This document shows positions 28,661-36,795 of a DNA stretch of 64,000 nucleotides, one piece after another. Positions within the stretch are counted from its first letter, which is position 1. Each line of letters begins with the position of its first letter. A program made the position numbers and the translations under genes. The stretch lies in contig NZ_CP041356.1 in the NCBI RefSeq assembly GCF_006965445.1, positions 2,232,001 through 2,296,000 of the forward strand, in the 5' to 3' direction. This DNA comes from Lactococcus protaetiae (lineage in GTDB: Bacteria > Bacillota > Bacilli > Lactobacillales > Streptococcaceae). The notes beneath the pieces were generated by a model. The model saw only the letters and a program-made list of their open reading frames with translations. It was not told the origin of the DNA and did not search any database.

Positions 28661-29860
28661 TTACAATAATTCTTTGAAAAGTCCTCGAACAAAAAACTCT
28701 TCATCAAAATCTTGCAAATCATCTATTTTTTCTCCAAGACCAATCAATTTGACGGGTATTTTCAAACTTTGTACGATTGATAAAACAATTCCTCCTTTGG
28801 CAGAACCATCAAGCTTGGTCAATGCAATCCCTGTAATCGGTGTAACTACACTAAATTCTTTTGCCTGTTGAATTGCATTTTGACCTGTTGTCGCATCAAG
28901 TGCAAGAATCGTTTCGTGAGGTGCATCTGGAATTTCACGTTTAATTACTTTCCCGATTTTTTCCAATTCCTTCATGAGATGGTCTTTATTTTGCAGTCGT
29001 CCTGCCGTATCCACAAGTAAAATGTCATAACTTTCAGCCTTAGCTTTAGCAACAGCGTCAAAAACGACACTCGCAGGGTCTGAACCAGCAGCTTTTGTTA
29101 CCACTTCCACACCAGAGCGATTTCCCCATTCAACCAACTGGTCAATGGCGCCAGCTCTAAAAGTATCCGCTGCTGCAAGCAGCACACGCTTTCCTTCATT
29201 TTTGTAACGCGCTGCCAATTTGCCAATCGTCGTTGTTTTACCAACACCATTTACACCAACAAACAAGAAAATCGAAAGTCCTGTTTCCTGAATATCAAGT
29301 GCTGATGGCAACTTCTCTCCATCAAACTTGTCAACAATCTTCTCAATAATTAATTGGCGTAAATCATCAGATGATTTTGCATGAGCAAGTTTTGCCTCAT
29401 GTCGAAGCTCCTCAGTAATTTCCATCGCCAAATCAACACCAACATCAGACATAATCAGCGTTTCTTCAAGTTCCTCAAAGAACTCCTCATCAACAGTTCT
29501 AAAGTTGGCAAACAACTCATTAAAGCCATCACTAAACGTTTTCCGAGTCAAACTTAAAGAATCTTCATATTTCTTTTCAGTTTCCTCACGCGACTTCGTA
29601 AAAATATCTGCCAAAGCATCAACATCAATGACAATTTCTTCCTCATCAGTGCTGACAACAGTGTTGTCAGTAACGTTTTCACTTTCTGTCAGTACTGACA
29701 AACTTTTATCACTATTTACAGGTTCTTCATTAGCCTCCTGCACTTCTGTCAGTGCTGACATAGTGCTAGATTCGATATTATCCTGTTTTTCCTCAATGAC
29801 AATATCATCAGCTACGTCTTCTTGCTTTTTTTTACCAAACAAACGGTCAAAAAGTCCCAT
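28661..29860 (-). CDS. ftsY: Signal recognition particle receptor FtsY
   Basis: About 399 residues from the ATG at 29860 (MGLFDRLFGKKKQ; ribosome site AAAGGAG). An acidic N-terminal A domain (about residues 15-90) is followed by the N and G domains: G1 GVNGVGKTTTIGKLAARY, DTFRAGA, DTAGR, TKLDGSAKGG. It docks SRP-bound ribosomes at the membrane. The A domain includes three SALTE/SVLTE/VVSTD segments encoded by CTGTCAG/CTGACAG units, i.e. the repeat has spread through the unconstrained part of the protein. Confidence 0.96.
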   Translation of the reverse strand: MGLFDRLFGKKKQEDVADDIVIEEKQDNIESSTMSALTEVQEANEEPVNSDKSLSVLTESENVTDNTVVSTDEEEIVIDVDALADIFTKSREETEKKYEDSLSLTRKTFSDGFNELFANFRTVDEEFFEELEETLIMSDVGVDLAMEITEELRHEAKLAHAKSSDDLRQLIIEKIVDKFDGEKLPSALDIQETGLSIFLFVGVNGVGKTTTIGKLAARYKNEGKRVLLAAADTFRAGAIDQLVEWGNRSGVEVVTKAAGSDPASVVFDAVAKAKAESYDILLVDTAGRLQNKDHLMKELEKIGKVIKREIPDAPHETILALDATTGQNAIQQAKEFSVVTPITGIALTKLDGSAKGGIVLSIVQSLKIPVKLIGLGEKIDDLQDFDEEFFVRGLFKELL

Positions 29861-30011
29861 ATTTTCTCCTTTAAAATGGCTCAATAAACGATGGGCAACA
29901 ACTCAACTCCCATGCTTCAATCGCTCAAGCTTGCATTTTCATTAACTTTCAGGCGCCCTAAACTCAATATCACATACCGAATCTTACTTCCCAAAAACGA
30001 CTCAGCCATTC

Positions 30012-30566
30012 TCATTTCAATTTTTTTCTAAGTAATGCAAGTCCAGCAATCAAAATTCCAACCGCCGAAAAATCAATAATCTTTGATACAATCATAAAAT
30101 TTGTTGTGTCCACCGAGAAAGCAAGCATCATCACAAGCAAAGCATGACTAGCAAATACTAACCCCATAAAACCAGTCAAAATCATAAATTTCTTATGACT
30201 TCCTTCACTCTCACCAGCCAACTCTAGCAAAGGCTTATTAAAAGCTACCGACAATAAAAAGATAATTCCAATCACTGCTGTCAAAATAGGATGCCAAAGT
30301 TTAAAAGCCAAATTATTTCCATGCGTCAAATAGACCGATAAAAGTGAAATCAAAAATCCCACAATCGCAACCAAACTAACGGGATTCAACGTCCGTTTTG
30401 TGAGCAATCCCCAAATCATATGGATGACAGGAAATGCTGTAGCCACGCCAAGTGCTAACGTATCAGACCAACCACACGTTTTTAAAATTAAATAAGCAAC
30501 AACAGGCAATATAATTGCAAAAATCAAGCTTGGTATAAACTTTTTCAACTGTAAATTTTGACTCAT
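30012..30566 (-). CDS. VC0807-like multi-pass membrane protein
   Basis: 184 residues with about six membrane helices and a basic C-terminus (LRKKLK). The early KTCGWSDTLALGVATAFPVIHMIWGL resembles small membrane proteins annotated as VC0807 or septation-protein-A-like; function unknown. Single gene between ftsY and a HAD phosphatase, with 85-150 bp gaps on either side. Confidence 0.65.
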   Translation of the reverse strand: MSQNLQLKKFIPSLIFAIILPVVAYLILKTCGWSDTLALGVATAFPVIHMIWGLLTKRTLNPVSLVAIVGFLISLLSVYLTHGNNLAFKLWHPILTAVIGIIFLLSVAFNKPLLELAGESEGSHKKFMILTGFMGLVFASHALLVMMLAFSVDTTNFMIVSKIIDFSAVGILIAGLALLRKKLK

Positions 30567-30649
30567 CCTTAATCCTTCTACAAATATTCAAAACCTATTT
30601 TACCATGATTTTACCTAGAAAAAATCAGGCGCAAGTCGGATAATCAAAA

Positions 30650-31459
30650 TTACAATACATACTTTTCAATCATATCTGCAACAGCATTTTGGTCATTCGT
30701 CAAACTCGAAATAATATTCGCTTGCTCTTTCACGCTATCTACTGCATTTCCCATTGCAACACCATAACCTGCCCAAGCAATCATTGACAAATCATTTGCC
30801 TCATCTCCCATCGCCATCACATTTTCTGGCTGTAAATCAAGCTGACCGATGAGTTGGGTCAATCCATAAGCTTTATTAATTCCCTTTGGCATAAATTCTA
30901 ATAATTTTGCCTGAGTTTTGAAAATCTCAAAACGACTAAAAAATTCAGCAGGAATCTGCTTTAAACTTTCATCCAAAAATTCTCTTTCCGTGCAAGAAAC
31001 AATTTTATTATAAACCACTTCACGCGGCACATCATTGAAATCCATCTTGATAAAGGTCAAAAGTTTATTCAAAGTTTCATATTCCGATACTCTTGCACTC
31101 TTTGTAACAAACACTTTTTCTTCACTCAAAATATCACAAGGAATATCAAGACGAGAAGTCAAAGTTTTTATTTCCTCAATTTCTTCATAAGAAAAACTTT
31201 TTTTCGATAGGATTTGTCCTGTATTTCGCTGAACCAATCCTCCGTTAAAAGTCACACTATAATCATCAAAATCAAGCATATTTAATCGTTTCAAAAACGG
31301 CTGAATCGCAATCAAAGGACGTCCAGTCGTCAACACGACATCAACTCCTTTATCTCTCGCAGCATCAATCGCTTCAATATTCTCGCGAGAGATTTCTTTC
31401 GACGAATTCAATAACGTCCCATCTAAATCAAGGGCAACCAATTTAATTTTGTTAGTCAT
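30650..31459 (-). CDS. Cof-type HAD-superfamily phosphatase
   Basis: About 269 residues from the ATG at 31459. HAD motif I DLDGTLLN (residues 9-16), motif II TTGRP, motif III Lys in KAYG, and motif IV GDEANDLSM; the C2B cap is of the Cof/YidA type. Probably a cytoplasmic sugar-phosphate or cofactor phosphatase; substrate unknown. An extended -10 box sits 6 nt before the ATG, so the message is likely leaderless. Confidence 0.88.
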   Translation of the reverse strand: MTNKIKLVALDLDGTLLNSSKEISRENIEAIDAARDKGVDVVLTTGRPLIAIQPFLKRLNMLDFDDYSVTFNGGLVQRNTGQILSKKSFSYEEIEEIKTLTSRLDIPCDILSEEKVFVTKSARVSEYETLNKLLTFIKMDFNDVPREVVYNKIVSCTEREFLDESLKQIPAEFFSRFEIFKTQAKLLEFMPKGINKAYGLTQLIGQLDLQPENVMAMGDEANDLSMIAWAGYGVAMGNAVDSVKEQANIISSLTNDQNAVADMIEKYVL

Positions 31460-31465
31460 GAATTT

Positions 31466-31474
31466 ATTATACCA
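31466..31474 (-). promoter_or_regulatory. Extended -10 promoter, predicted leaderless start
   Basis: On the minus strand TGGTATAAT occupies 31474-31466, followed by 6 nt and the ATG at 31459; no Shine-Dalgarno sequence. Confidence 0.65.
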
Positions 31475-31607
31475 CAACTCTCAAAATGACAAATGCTCCG
31501 AACAAATGATTTATCCCTCTTCAAAACCTTTGATCTAATTTTCTCTATCTAGTGGTTTTTATACTTTAAAAATCAGTAAGTATCGGCTACGTTAAACACT
31601 TACTTTT

Positions 31608-32495
31608 CTACCTTCTCACTCGTTTCAACTCTTTAATTTCTTTACTCATCAGTAAAGCATAGGAGTTACAATCACAATATTCAAAAACATCACGACATTT
31701 CTCCATTATCACTAATGCTGTATCATCTCCTCGATGAAAACGATAATTGGCTTTATTATACTTTAGAATATTTTTTTCAAAAGTATAATAATCTTCGATA
31801 TTCATATTTTCAAGATAACTAATATATTTTTCTGCTAACTCCCACTGCTTATTCCTAACAAATGCATTGACAATATTGAGTAAAGCTTGAATTTTTGCAC
31901 GTCGTATTTCTGGTAACTTTTTATTGAAATAATTAGCTTTTAACATCTGTTGAGTTAATTTTGAAAGTGTAACAGGGTCAAAAATATGATCACTTCGGGT
32001 TAGTGCATTAATATCATATATTCCCCAATCTTCTAATTCTAAAAGATAGGTTTTTAAAAATAAAATATCCTCTTCAGGTATTTTATACTCCCTATCAATT
32101 TTTGCAAGAACTGCCTCTGCTTGTACTTTATCTAACTTGTATTTCTTACTCTCAAACGTCAAAGATAGCATTTTTAGTTTTTCAATAAATTGACAAACCT
32201 TATCCTTATCATTAGACATATACGCTGCAATAAGTTCTGATTCGTAAAGCATAATATCTTTAGAATTCAACATCTGATTATATAAGTTCTGAAACTCAAA
32301 AGCTGAAACATTAATATTATTTATGATATTAAAGAAAGTTTCAACAGATGGACTAGAAATTCCATTTTCAAATTTAGATATATTAGCACTAGAGGTATCA
32401 TTTCCAGCTGCTTCTTTCAACGTAAACTTTTTTGAAGTTCTAAAAAGTTTAAAAGCTTCCCCATATAAGACTTTCTCAACATTTCCACTTTTCAT
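31608..32495 (-). CDS. Rgg/GadR/MutR-family transcriptional regulator
   Basis: 295 residues. An N-terminal XRE-like helix-turn-helix (FRTSKKFTLKEAAG, SSANISKFENG, about residues 18-50) with the Rgg-typical ISSPSVETFFNIINNINVS continuation is followed by an all-helical repeat domain (about 70-290) of the kind that binds short peptides. It is divergent from a 27-codon hydrophobic peptide gene starting 125 bp away, the layout of Rgg/SHP pheromone circuits in streptococci. The peptide is therefore its probable ligand and the divergent promoter its target. No conserved metal or enzyme residues. Confidence 0.9.
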   Translation of the reverse strand: MKSGNVEKVLYGEAFKLFRTSKKFTLKEAAGNDTSSANISKFENGISSPSVETFFNIINNINVSAFEFQNLYNQMLNSKDIMLYESELIAAYMSNDKDKVCQFIEKLKMLSLTFESKKYKLDKVQAEAVLAKIDREYKIPEEDILFLKTYLLELEDWGIYDINALTRSDHIFDPVTLSKLTQQMLKANYFNKKLPEIRRAKIQALLNIVNAFVRNKQWELAEKYISYLENMNIEDYYTFEKNILKYNKANYRFHRGDDTALVIMEKCRDVFEYCDCNSYALLMSKEIKELKRVRR

Positions 32496-32527
32496 CCATC
32501 CTCTCCTATATTACAAATAAATAATAA

Positions 32528-32590
32528 TTAACGATAGTTAAAAATTAACTCTATTTTATTTTTGTATTCTTTTATATAGTTTATTATACT
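32528..32590 (+). promoter_or_regulatory. Promoter and candidate Rgg operator of the peptide gene
   Basis: TTGTAT (32562-32567), 17-bp spacer, TATACT (32585-32590). Upstream lie three alternating half-sites TTAAC-GATA-GTTAA-AAA-TTAAC (32528-32549), a plausible operator for a dimeric activator placed next to the -35 box. Confidence 0.6.
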
Positions 32591-32619
32591 ACAAACATAA
32601 TTATGAGGGAGGAGAAGTT

Positions 32620-32703
32620 ATGAAAAAATCAAAATTCACATCACTACTAGTCGCTTTAGTATCCTTGGTCGTTGTCTTTGTTGAAGTTCTTCCTTGGGGA
32701 TAA
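32620..32703 (+). CDS. Short hydrophobic peptide (SHP-like pheromone precursor)
   Basis: 27 codons, ATG at 32620 with a strong ribosome site GGGAGGAG (32607-32614). The product starts MKKSKF (three lysines), has a hydrophobic core rich in Leu/Val, and ends FVEVLPWG. A basic N-terminus, hydrophobic middle and short C-terminus with an acidic residue followed by hydrophobic/Gly residues match SHP/ComS precursors that are exported, trimmed and re-imported by an oligopeptide permease. The mature form may be the last 6-8 residues (an inference). It is divergent from rgg and upstream of a membrane-protein gene that it may co-regulate. Confidence 0.75.
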   Translation: MKKSKFTSLLVALVSLVVVFVEVLPWG

Positions 32704-32829
32704 TTTTAATACTACTTATAAATAAAGTTTCACTGATGCGATAATGTCACTTATTATCTTTAGATTAAAATATTAACATATTGAAATTTTTCTCCATCTA
32801 GAACATACTAAACAAAAGGAAAAAACTAA

Positions 32830-33675
32830 ATGAATAATACGATTACTAACCTATTATCCAATCAATCTCAAAAGGAGATACGTACAGACCGACTACAAGT
32901 CCAAGGAAATGTGCTCAAAGTTGACAAAAACACTCTTCAATTAAGTAATATCTCCACGCTAAGTCACGGTCGCCTAAAAGTTAACATTCCATATCCGCTT
33001 ATTATCATATGGCTCTTAATCTCTCTTATCATCTTAAAGTTTTCTTTTATACTAGGGTTAATTTTAATCATTGCCTTAGGAGTTTATATCTACTATCTCT
33101 ATCAGAAAACTTTAAATACTAATTCTTATCTTTATATTCAGCTTAACTCTGGAATAATCTATCCTATTTATTTTAAAGAGGAATCTTTTTTACTTGAGGT
33201 TCAGGATGTGTTAGAAACTGCTTTTAATCAGCGAAATCAAAATATTAGCATTAATATCAAAGATCAGACAATTGTTGGAGATAATAACTCAATTGCTGAA
33301 CATTCTATTGGGAATAACAACATTATTGAATCAAACAATACTGATAAATCTTTCAGCATAGGAGAGATTAATAATAGCTCTCTTGAGCAGGTTCAACTCG
33401 GTCATGGCAATCACGCAAATATTGCTTCCAATGTTTCCGGTTATGACTGGGATGAAATCTCTAAAGAACTAGAGCGTGTTATTAATAACATCTCAATTTC
33501 CTCTTCAGTTAAGTCTGTTAGTATTGAAGCATTAGAAGCCGCTAAAAATAAAGATACTTCCACATTTGAAACCATTGTAAAGAGTCATAAAGCCGAGTTT
33601 CTTTCAGAGTTATTTGTAAATTTTGCAGGAAGTTTATTAACTCAAGTTGTCACTAAAATTTTAGGAATGGGATAA
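32830..33675 (+). CDS. DUF6232-like membrane protein, likely Rgg/SHP target
   Basis: 281 residues. An N-terminal part (VQGNVLKVDKNTLQLSNIS) resembles DUF6232 domains, followed by a membrane hairpin (about residues 57-92) and a long Asn/Ser/Ile-rich segment (about 130-200; SINIKDQTIVGDNNSIAEH), then a helical C-terminus with a hydrophobic end (FVNFAGSLLTQVVTKILGMG). The N-rich segment looks repetitive (GDNN, GNNN, ESNN). Ribosome site AAAGGAAAA. It is 126 bp downstream of the SHP gene with no strong terminator between, so co-transcription is plausible. Function unknown. Confidence 0.7.
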   Translation: MNNTITNLLSNQSQKEIRTDRLQVQGNVLKVDKNTLQLSNISTLSHGRLKVNIPYPLIIIWLLISLIILKFSFILGLILIIALGVYIYYLYQKTLNTNSYLYIQLNSGIIYPIYFKEESFLLEVQDVLETAFNQRNQNISINIKDQTIVGDNNSIAEHSIGNNNIIESNNTDKSFSIGEINNSSLEQVQLGHGNHANIASNVSGYDWDEISKELERVINNISISSSVKSVSIEALEAAKNKDTSTFETIVKSHKAEFLSELFVNFAGSLLTQVVTKILGMG

Positions 33676-33693
33676 CACATTTATCATTGAAAT

Positions 33694-33720
33694 AAAAAAA
33701 GCCCAAATGGGCTTTTTTTA
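33694..33720. terminator. Bidirectional terminator
   Basis: AAAAAAAGCCC / GGGCTTTTTTT around a 4-nt loop, between convergent genes. Confidence 0.9.
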
Positions 33721-33723
33721 TTT

Positions 33724-33963
33724 TTATTGGTCAACCAAAAGACGAACTTTTTTACCCTCAACAGGGACAAAATAAACAACTGTACGAATAGCTTGGATAA
33801 TACGCCCTTGGCGACCGATAATCCGACCGATATCACCATCAGCGACTTTGAGATGGTATTCCATAAATTCTTCACCTTCAATAAGTTCTAAAGATACTTC
33901 ATCGGGTTGTGTTACCAATGGTTTGACAATCGTCAAAACTAACTCTTTCACATCTGATTGCAT
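33724..33963 (-). CDS. khpA: KH-domain RNA-binding protein KhpA
   Basis: 79 residues, a single KH domain with the GxxG loop in IGRIIGRQGRIIQAIRTVV. KhpA (YlqC) pairs with KhpB/Jag in streptococci to bind small and messenger RNAs and affect cell elongation. Located directly downstream of rpsP, the common firmicute arrangement. An imperfect hairpin at 34017-34042 separates the two genes and may set their ratio. Confidence 0.92.
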   Translation of the reverse strand: MQSDVKELVLTIVKPLVTQPDEVSLELIEGEEFMEYHLKVADGDIGRIIGRQGRIIQAIRTVVYFVPVEGKKVRLLVDQ

Positions 33964-34016
33964 AACATTTCCTACTCTAACCAGAATTCTGGTTCAATTT
34001 TTTATGTGAATATCCA

Positions 34017-34042
34017 CGAAAAGCTGTCCAAAAGGGCAGCTT
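34017..34042 (-). terminator. Hairpin between rpsP and khpA (attenuator candidate)
   Basis: GAAGCTGCCC / GGACAGCTTTTC, imperfect, with few T residues; probably mRNA processing or partial termination. Confidence 0.4.
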
Positions 34043-34050
34043 CAAATTTC

Positions 34051-34323
34051 TTATTTAGAGAATTTTGATTCGTGGAATTTTTTCATAACTCCAGCTTTTG
34101 AAAGCAAGTTACGAACTGTATCTGATGGTTGTGCACCATTGTTCAACCATTCCAAGATGCGTTCTTCTTTAAGTGTGACTTGGTTTTCAGCTACGAGTGG
34201 GTTGTAAGTACCAACTGTTTCGATGAAACGACCATCACGTGGAGCGCGTGAATCAGCAATGTTAATACGGTAGTAAGGTTTTTTCTTAGAACCCATACGA
34301 GTCAAACGGATTTTTACAGACAT
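34051..34323 (-). CDS. rpsP: Ribosomal protein bS16
   Basis: 90 residues, full length. The N-terminal [20 protein letters not shown], then [13 protein letters not shown], is diagnostic of S16, a 30S assembly protein. First gene of rpsP-khpA. No rimM or trmD in the cluster here. Confidence 0.98.
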   Translation of the reverse strand: MSVKIRLTRMGSKKKPYYRINIADSRAPRDGRFIETVGTYNPLVAENQVTLKEERILEWLNNGAQPSDTVRNLLSKAGVMKKFHESKFSK

Positions 34324-34380
34324 GTTTATCTATTCCTCTTCTTAATTTTTAATACTTGAATATTATAACATAGGTAAGGA

Positions 34381-34409
34381 AAGCTGTCAAGAAAAAATCT
34401 TGACAGCTC
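34381..34409 (-). terminator. Terminator-like hairpin after the MFS gene
   Basis: AGCTGTCAAGA / TCTTGACAGCT around an A/T loop, about 90 bp beyond the MFS stop; T-run weak. Confidence 0.45.
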
Positions 34410-34500
34410 TCATCTACCGATTTTTTACTCAATTCAATCGCAAAAAACGATCAAGAAACTTCTCAATAGTTTTGTATTATTTTTGGAGAAAAAGATATGT

Positions 34501-35709
34501 TTATAAAATATTTTCCTTTTCAGCGTTGTCTTCTCTCTTTCTTAGAGTGAATAAAGCAGCAACAAGCAAAATTATTCCCATAAGCGCAGGAGCTGAATGT
34601 CCAAAGAGAATATATATTTCACCACCGATTAAAGGTCCTGCAATGCGTGCAAGGGATTGTAAGGCTTGTGACCCACCTTGGAGCTTTCCCTGCTCGCTAT
34701 CGCTTGCTTGTTTGGATAAACGGCCGTTAAAAGCGGTACCAAATACCGAATCGCCAAAAGCATAGATAAACATTGCAAGGATAAAGATGGGCCAAAACTG
34801 AGTGATTGCTGAGAGAGCCATCAATGTGTACCCGATAAGCTCACTCACTATCGCGAGATTAATTAACTGCTTATCATTGAAGTGCTTGAGTAGATGTTTC
34901 ATTATCAATGTTTGAGTGACAATATCTTGTAGCCCCATGATAGAAAAGACGAGTCCGATAGCTACAGGTCTCCATGCAAAACTATCCCATGTAAACTGGC
35001 TAATGATGGCCTGCATTGCTCCTGCTGGAATCCACAGGAAAAAACCTACGATGAAAAGTTTTGAAAGATTACGCATAGTCAAAACATCAAAGAGTGCTGT
35101 AAAAGGATTAATCCGATTGAGCGGAAGTTTTGATAATCGCTTATCTACTGCTAAACTTTCTGGCATTGCAAAGAGACCATAAACAAGATTGAGCAAACAA
35201 ATAAAAGCACCGAAATAAAAAGGAACACTATTTCCAAAATGAGCAAGCAGTCCCCCAAACGTAGGGCCAGTAATCGTCCCAATACCAACGGCCGCTGCTG
35301 CCCAACCAAAGATTTTTGTACGTTCTTCAGCTTTTGTAATATCGGCAAAGTAGGCAAAAAGTGCAACAATATTTCCACCAGTCAATCCATCAATAATCCG
35401 ACCAAGAAACAGCATCCAAAGTGCGCCCGCCAGTCCAAAAACGAGATAACCGATGCTTGAACCCGCGAGACAAGTTAATAAAATGACTTTTCTACCATAT
35501 CGGTCAGAAAGAGCACCCATTGCTGGTGCAGCAAGAAAGGTACAGCCTGCATAAATCGCAGTTAGCGCAGTCACAATAAATGCTTGATTACTATGATTTG
35601 CAAAAGGAGCGACTAGAAACGGAACAACAGGAGCAATGATTGTAAAGCCCAGTCCTGTAAGAAATGTTGAGATAAGCCCAAAGGTTAGGGCATGATGATT
35701 AGGTTTCAT
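34501..35709 (-). CDS. TetA-type MFS multidrug or tetracycline-like efflux transporter
   Basis: About 402 residues from the ATG at 35709 (MKPNHHALTFGLISTFLTG; CGAGG upstream), 12 membrane helices. MFS motif A GALSDRYGRK lies in loop 2-3, and motif C-like glycine-rich VGIGTITGPTFGG lies in helix 5, typical of drug/H+ antiporters. It is controlled by the adjacent MarR gene through an operator at its start site. Substrate not deducible; a TetA-like sequence alone does not prove tetracycline export. Confidence 0.88.
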   Translation of the reverse strand: MKPNHHALTFGLISTFLTGLGFTIIAPVVPFLVAPFANHSNQAFIVTALTAIYAGCTFLAAPAMGALSDRYGRKVILLTCLAGSSIGYLVFGLAGALWMLFLGRIIDGLTGGNIVALFAYFADITKAEERTKIFGWAAAAVGIGTITGPTFGGLLAHFGNSVPFYFGAFICLLNLVYGLFAMPESLAVDKRLSKLPLNRINPFTALFDVLTMRNLSKLFIVGFFLWIPAGAMQAIISQFTWDSFAWRPVAIGLVFSIMGLQDIVTQTLIMKHLLKHFNDKQLINLAIVSELIGYTLMALSAITQFWPIFILAMFIYAFGDSVFGTAFNGRLSKQASDSEQGKLQGGSQALQSLARIAGPLIGGEIYILFGHSAPALMGIILLVAALFTLRKREDNAEKENIL

Positions 35710-35741
35710 ATTAGTTGACCTCGATTGAATATCTATATTTA

Positions 35742-35790
35742 GTTTCCTTAGAAACAATAATAGAATATCATCTTTTTGTTTCTTTGTCAA
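35742..35790 (-). promoter_or_regulatory. MFS promoter with MarR-type operator
   Basis: TTGACA (35785-35790), 17-bp spacer, TATTCT (35762-35767), then the palindrome GTTTCCTTAGAAAC at 35742-35755 overlapping the expected transcription start. Suited to repression by the upstream MarR protein. Confidence 0.7.
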
Positions 35791-35802
35791 CAAAAAGATG
35801 AT

Positions 35803-35840
35803 AAAAAAGAAACACTTTACGATTTCAAAGTGTTTCTTAT
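35803..35840 (-). terminator. Terminator overlapping the 3' end of the marR gene
   Basis: AAGAAACACTTT / AAAGTGTTTCTT spans the stop codon at 35817 and is followed by TTTTTTAT on the minus strand, separating marR from the MFS gene. Confidence 0.7.
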
Positions 35841-36278
35841 TGTTTTATCAAGGTGATTGTTATATTTTTCTAGAAAATTCAAAATAACTTGACTTTCTTT
35901 TTCAGATAAATCTTCAAATACTATTTCATCTTCTTTGAGAAATTTTTGATGCATCGCCTCATGACGATTATTGATTTCACTTCCAGCTTGTGTCAGCCGA
36001 AAATAAATTTCTTTTTTATTGTCAGGACTTTTGAAACTTTCTATGAGACCTTTCTTGAGCAATTTTTTGGTGACCTTACTGATTGCTCCGCGTGTGACAT
36101 AAAGTGCTTCTGCGAGCTTGGTAACATTGGGATACTCAAGTATGGCAATTATCTCAATTGACTCAATCTCTGACAAGCTTAACTCTGGGAAAACTTTTTC
36201 CATTTGTGGACGATAGTAGTAATTAATTTTATTAAATAAATCAGTTAAACTTGATAGGATTTCTGCTTGCTTGGACAT
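35817..36278 (-). CDS. MarR-family transcriptional regulator
   Basis: 153 residues with a central winged helix (YPNVTKLAEALYVTRGAISKVTKKLLKKGLIESF, about residues 50-83) and the wing DNKKEIYFRLT. Upstream of and in the same orientation as the MFS exporter, so it is probably its ligand-released repressor. It is separated from the exporter by a terminator and the exporter's own promoter. The start ATG at 36278 has AGAAGGTGG upstream. Confidence 0.9.
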   Translation of the reverse strand: MSKQAEILSSLTDLFNKINYYYRPQMEKVFPELSLSEIESIEIIAILEYPNVTKLAEALYVTRGAISKVTKKLLKKGLIESFKSPDNKKEIYFRLTQAGSEINNRHEAMHQKFLKEDEIVFEDLSEKESQVILNFLEKYNNHLDKTIRNTLKS

Positions 36279-36309
36279 TTTACCACCTTCTTTTTTTAAA
36301 TCTTTTCTT

Positions 36310-36751
36310 TTATCAAAGTAAGTGCGTGCTATCTCCGCCTTACGGCTACGCTGTCGATGCTCGCTACGCCACTAAAGTGGCTAGTCGCAATCGCAATACT
36401 CCGACCTCTTAGGTCGGAGATAAAGCAGCACTATCTCCGCTTTGCTACGCTGTCCATCCTCGCTAAGGTGCTGAAGTACCTAGTCGGAATGGCAAGCTTT
36501 GAATTTCGTCCGACTGCCATAGGGCGTTGGCGCTTTTAGCGCCTAGGCTTCTTGGACAAGGTGACCTCATATCGAAGATGTTAAGCAGACTGTTGCAGCT
36601 TTAGCTGCGTACAGGTCGCTTAGTTGTTACACCTAGAGGTTGTACCTTAAATTCAGTGGGGAGTTGCCTTTTTATCAGTCGCTTCGGCGACTAGAGAAAA
36701 TGGACAAATGTTTTATGAAACTCCTACTGAATAAGTCTTGACTTCATTTTA
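36310..36751 (+). repeat. Mosaic hairpin element with both ends
   Basis: About 440 bp from TATCAAAGTAAGTGCGTGC to AAGTCTTGACTTCATTTTA. Interior modules: GTCGATGCTCGCTACG, CCACTAAAGTGG, TCCGACCTCTTAGGTCGGA, GGCGCTTTTAGCGCC, GCAGCTTTAGCTGC, AGTCGCTTCGGCGACT. It sits between the marR gene and the reductase gene. Confidence 0.7.
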
Positions 36752-36795
36752 CATTCCAAGGAATCAAAAGTCAATTTGTGATTAGAAAAATGATA

